Origin: a virus
Direction: 5' to 3' (one strand)
Virus record (IMG/VR): IMGVR_UViG_3300004369_000019
Span: 1-55,604 of that record
Length of the DNA: 55,604 bases
The notes beneath the pieces are model-generated. The model was not told where the DNA came from, made no database searches, and worked only from the letters and a program-made list of their open reading frames with translations. The translations under genes and the position numbers were made by a program. Shown piece after piece: positions 53,739-55,604 of this stretch (positions within the stretch are counted from its first letter, which is position 1; each line of letters starts with the position of its first letter).

Positions 53739-53927
53739 TCAATAACTCGCTTCCTCATATTGAGGAACCGTAACCTCTTCATATGAAAGATCTTTAATAG
53801 TATAGTCCGATTTCATTAATCCAACAAGGGCATATACTGTATTCCATGTTGTCTTGAATTCTTCCTCACTAATACAACTCATAATACATTGCTTCTTTGC
53901 ATAAATGTGAAAAACCTTTTCGTTCAT
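53739..53927 (-). CDS. Small protein behind a sigma-70-type promoter
   Basis: 62 residues starting MNEKVFHIYAKKQCIMSCIS, followed by EEEFKTTWNTVYALVGLMKS and an acidic end. GGAG lies 7 nt before the ATG. It is the first gene after a near-consensus bacterial promoter, so unlike most genes here it may be expressed early by host RNA polymerase. No family recognised; a small host-takeover or regulatory protein would fit the promoter type, but this is inference. Confidence 0.7.
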   Translation of the reverse strand: MNEKVFHIYAKKQCIMSCISEEEFKTTWNTVYALVGLMKSDYTIKDLSYEEVTVPQYEEASY

Positions 53928-53972
53928 TTTTTTACTCCGGAAATTTTTTAACTATTGGGGTCTTCAAGACAC

Positions 53973-54001
53973 ATTATATATCACACATTCCTTTTAGTCA
54001 A
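53973..54001 (-). promoter_or_regulatory. Sigma-70-type promoter
   Basis: On the minus strand TTGACT (-35, plus 53996-54001) and TATAAT (-10, plus 53973-53978) are separated by exactly 17 nt. This is a near-perfect host-type promoter, as used by T4-like early genes. It points to the 62-residue gene at 53927. Confidence 0.85.
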
Positions 54002-54157
54002 TTTTTATACCAAAAAATTTTTTTATGGATTCGTTATCTCTCTCTCGTTTTTGGTTCGTTGTAGGTTGGGGTAGTTAGGCGTTTTTAGCTAAGGGCGGCA
54101 ATTCTTTACATTTAAGACCCATAATTAACTGTCCTAAGTGTTAACGAATACGAATAA
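54002..54157 (-). other. Non-coding stretch between terminator and early promoter
   Basis: I see no convincing gene here on either strand. A 15-codon ORF on the minus strand at 54075-54122 (MGLKCKELPPLAKNA) has an AGGA 9 nt upstream but nothing else in its favour. No tRNA-like cloverleaf was recognised. Confidence 0.5.
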
Positions 54158-54185
54158 TAAAAAAGGAGACTGTTAGACAGTCCCC
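54158..54185 (-). terminator. Rho-independent terminator after the 248-residue gene
   Basis: On the minus strand a 9-bp stem (GGGGACTGT with ACAGTCTCC, one G-T pair) closes a CTA loop and is followed by six T. It lies 11 nt downstream of the stop at 54197. Confidence 0.92.
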
Positions 54186-54196
54186 TTATTCGTGTC

Positions 54197-54943
54197 TCAA
54201 TAACTGATAACCTCAGCGTTACAATCATTCAAAAGATTTTTAACTTTGTCCTGCTGCAATTTCATAACTACAGAAGAATTAGCGTTTGCTTTGCTGTTAC
54301 CGAGAAAAGCATTGATTCCATTATTCGATGTTACTCTCAGGCGCAATCCACAATCGACAACATTACCCTCAGCGGTAACAAAGTAGATAGAGCGAGAAGA
54401 TTTACCGCCGCCCTGAAGAACAATAGAAGCGCGATTGTTCAGAAGATTGATAACAGGGTGCTGCGCTACTTTGAACTTATAGAGGTTGCGATTCTCGGTG
54501 TCGTTGATAATAACGTCCATGTCCTTATGTGAATCAAACTCCTTAAGGAGGATGTCTCTCAGGTCATCATAATCGATGCTATCTAATGCTAACTCACAGA
54601 GTGCATTAAAGCTATCGCGCATCTTCAAAATGAACTCTTCGTCGCAGCGAATTGATGTAGGTAACTGCCGCAACTCCTGCATGTTAGATAGGAAGTGTTT
54701 GAAGGTATCACCTAGAGCAGCATTATGTGCTGTAGTGTTAAACCAATCAAACGATCCGTTGTTGATACCTTTCTTACGCTTAATGCTGATTTTGTTATGA
54801 CCAGCAACGGCATCTTCTTTTAACTTAGTGCCGCCGCGCTTCTCTACAGTTTCACTATAGAGATTGAGGTCGTTAAGTAATGCTACTGTGTTGCCCTCGT
54901 TAGCAACACCGTCGCGATGAACTTGGCCAGTTGTGTTGTACAT
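54197..54943 (-). CDS. Unknown protein with a possible nuclease-like motif
   Basis: 248 residues from the ATG at 54943; an in-frame GTG at 54955 would add four residues. Neither start has a clear SD. The N-terminus contains GQVHRDGVANEGNTVALLND. Residues 37-57 (GGTKLKEDAVAGHNKISIKR) recall the GG(T/S)..K.D.....ISIK arrangement of some PD-(D/E)xK-fold phage proteins, with Asp44 and Lys55 as candidate residues; this is a weak, by-eye resemblance. The C-terminal half is basic and mixed alpha/beta. It has its own strong terminator. Function not known. Confidence 0.7.
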   Translation of the reverse strand: MYNTTGQVHRDGVANEGNTVALLNDLNLYSETVEKRGGTKLKEDAVAGHNKISIKRKKGINNGSFDWFNTTAHNAALGDTFKHFLSNMQELRQLPTSIRCDEEFILKMRDSFNALCELALDSIDYDDLRDILLKEFDSHKDMDVIINDTENRNLYKFKVAQHPVINLLNNRASIVLQGGGKSSRSIYFVTAEGNVVDCGLRLRVTSNNGINAFLGNSKANANSSVVMKLQQDKVKNLLNDCNAEVISY

Positions 54944-54974
54944 AGTGATCGACACTGAATAAAGAGAATTGAGG

Positions 54975-54991
54975 GAGGTTAGGGGAACCTC
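54975..54991 (-). other. Leader hairpin upstream of the 248-residue gene
   Basis: A perfect 6-bp inverted repeat, GAGGTT and AACCTC, with a 5-nt loop. No T-tract follows on the minus strand, so it is more likely a leader structure than a terminator. A competing CTCAG/CTGAG pairing (54989-54993 with 55007-55011) is also possible. Confidence 0.45.
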
Positions 54992-55233
54992 AGTTTAGAC
55001 GCATACCTGAGAATTAGGAAGGGTTTGCATAGAACAGGTTGTGAATCTTAGCACGGATGCTATACACATCCTCTTTATCATAATCATCATTATCGAGTGC
55101 ATTTCCGATAAAGTTGTATATCATGTCCCACTCAGTTTCTGTAAAGAATGTTTGCATAGTTGAGGTCATTAGTTGTCTCCAAAAATGAAATGAGTGTTAC
55201 TTAAGAGTGATAGATTCAGTTCAGGCGCATACC
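54990..55233 (-). repeat. Two near-identical 18-nt intergenic elements
   Basis: TCAGTTTAGACGCATACC at 54990-55007 and TCAGTTCAGGCGCATACC at 55216-55233 differ at two of 18 bases. Each lies just downstream of a ~50-residue gene and upstream of the next. On the minus strand both contain ATG CGY CTR AAC TGA, a four-codon mini-ORF that is the same at protein level (MRLN). Confidence 0.7.
55014..55169 (-). CDS. Small acidic protein
   Basis: 51 residues found by hand translation: MTSTMQTFFTETEWDMIYNF, then IGNALDNDDYDKEDVYSIRA and a short end (HNLFYANPS). GGAGACAACTA directly before the ATG gives a good SD at normal spacing. It is predicted helical and acidic. No family recognised. It belongs to a run of short genes in the same direction at the right end of the window. 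Confidence 0.68.
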   Translation of the reverse strand: MTSTMQTFFTETEWDMIYNFIGNALDNDDYDKEDVYSIRAKIHNLFYANPS

Positions 55234-55253
55234 ATCAAAGAAGGGAATAGTCT

Positions 55254-55403
55254 TTAATCAAGGCAGATAAAATCGTAGTCAATAATGTCCTCACCTTCTT
55301 CAAGATTCAGACATTCAGCAATGGCATCTGGAATGAACTTGCGAGGATGACTATTCTCATCAATCTCGATTTCAATTTTAACAACCCAGGTTTTAGTAGT
55401 CAT
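55254..55403 (-). CDS. Small protein of unknown function
   Basis: 49 residues found by hand translation: MTTKTWVVKIEIEIDENSHP, then RKFIPDAIAECLNLEEGEDI and an acidic end (DYDFICLD). The VVKIEIEI strand followed by a helix suggests a small alpha/beta fold. The SD is weak. A similar codon style to neighbours and the absence of stops support coding. Function not known. Confidence 0.65.
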   Translation of the reverse strand: MTTKTWVVKIEIEIDENSHPRKFIPDAIAECLNLEEGEDIIDYDFICLD

Positions 55404-55469
55404 AATCAACGGAATGCACCGAGTGATAGGAAAGTGGAAGGAAATGTGTGCTGGGAGGAGTATATTTAA

Positions 55470-55490
55470 TGACCCCTACTCTCAGGGTCA
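55470..55490 (-). other. Hairpin after the right-edge gene
   Basis: TGACCC and GGGTCA form a 6-bp stem with a 9-nt loop, 7 nt beyond the stop at 55498. The following TTAAATATA is not a proper T-tract, so termination is uncertain. The same TTAAATA could be a late-promoter element for the 49-residue gene, 50-60 nt upstream of its start. Confidence 0.4.
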
Positions 55491-55497
55491 GTGTAAC

Positions 55498-55604
55498 TCA
55501 GAAGTCGAACACGTCAGAGTTAAGTTGAATCACATTCACCCTAGGGTCAGAGAACTTAACACCGTCACCAGTGGTAGCATTACCAACCAACTCTAGGAAG
55601 GTTT
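55498..55604 (-). CDS. C-terminal fragment of a gene entering from the right
   Basis: The last 34 codons of an ORF whose start lies outside the window: TFLELVGNATTGDGVKFSDP, then RVNVIQLNSDVFDF and a TGA. The codon style matches the neighbours. Too little is visible to assign a family. Confidence 0.6.
   Translation of the reverse strand, partial: TFLELVGNATTGDGVKFSDPRVNVIQLNSDVFDF

Noticed and set aside
54002-54120. Possible tRNA or structured RNA in the non-coding stretch
   Set aside because: G-rich pieces are present, but no acceptor stem, anticodon arm or TTC loop could be paired by eye.
54075-54122. 15-codon ORF MGLKCKELPPLAKNA
   Set aside because: Only a weak AGGA upstream; too short to judge, and it lies after a strong terminator with no promoter of its own.
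55414-55596. 60-codon plus-strand ORF at the right edge
   Set aside because: It lies antisense to a likely coding C-terminus and to a hairpin; no SD and an implausible composition.

Overview
This window looks like the structural half of a T4-like cyanomyovirus, a contractile-tailed phage of marine Synechococcus or Prochlorococcus. The reasons are AT-rich DNA, every credible gene on the minus strand, the T4 gene order 25-6-(7)-8-(9/10)-13-14-15-16 read right to left, and T4-type late promoter motifs (CTAAATA or NATAAATA) a short distance upstream of many genes. No tRNA, rRNA, CRISPR array, integrase or transposase was seen, and no host-like metabolic gene. Host assignment is inference from protein families recognised by eye.

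Layout in the direction of transcription. (1) 55604 to 51604: small accessory genes. These are a C-terminal fragment entering from the right edge, two ~50-residue proteins, an unknown 248-residue protein with its own terminator, a 62-residue protein behind a near-consensus sigma-70 promoter, a GT-A-like glycosyltransferase, three small proteins and a 251-residue conserved protein. (2) 51567 to 34636: baseplate wedge genes gp25, gp6, a giant 4324-residue protein in the gp7 position, and gp8. (3) 34629 to 25129: a DUF4815 baseplate/fibre protein that is strongly remodelled. A proline-rich, intein-like (Hint) and basic cassette sits in it, it ends in a broken S74 chaperone domain whose second half is a separate small ORF, and the DPLAQTF portion that I expect in the same polypeptide in related phages is a separate 834-residue gene. 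(4) 25126 to 20933: neck and packaging genes: two small proteins, gp13, gp14, gp15, and gp16 (small terminase). (5) 20910 to 1593: about 19 kb of adhesion genes between gp16 and wherever gp17 lies. It holds a glycine-rich adhesin-like protein, a tail-fibre assembly chaperone-like protein, six fibre or structural proteins, a complete subtilisin-family protease and an S74-terminated fibre. It matches in place the hyperplastic region between g15 and g18 described for marine cyanomyoviruses. (6) 1575 to 1: two small proteins sharing a domain, one with a T4 capsid-targeting-like N-terminus, and a partial virion protein running off the left edge.

The genes would together build baseplate, neck and host-recognition fibres. 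The most unusual locus is 27.6-29.6 kb. A Hint domain with C1, block-B His and terminal His-Asn but no +1 nucleophile lies between proline-rich linkers. Downstream, an S74 domain is interrupted by a 50-nt segment, flanked by a 7-nt direct repeat, that supplies a stop codon, a late-promoter motif and a new start. Deleting those 50 nt in silico restores a 92-residue S74 domain, close to the 91-residue S74 domain at the end of the 731-residue fibre in the same window. Other signals are GxGY-type and Cys-x-RD-type modules shared among baseplate, neck and fibre proteins, and a 93-nt tandem repeat in one fibre gene.
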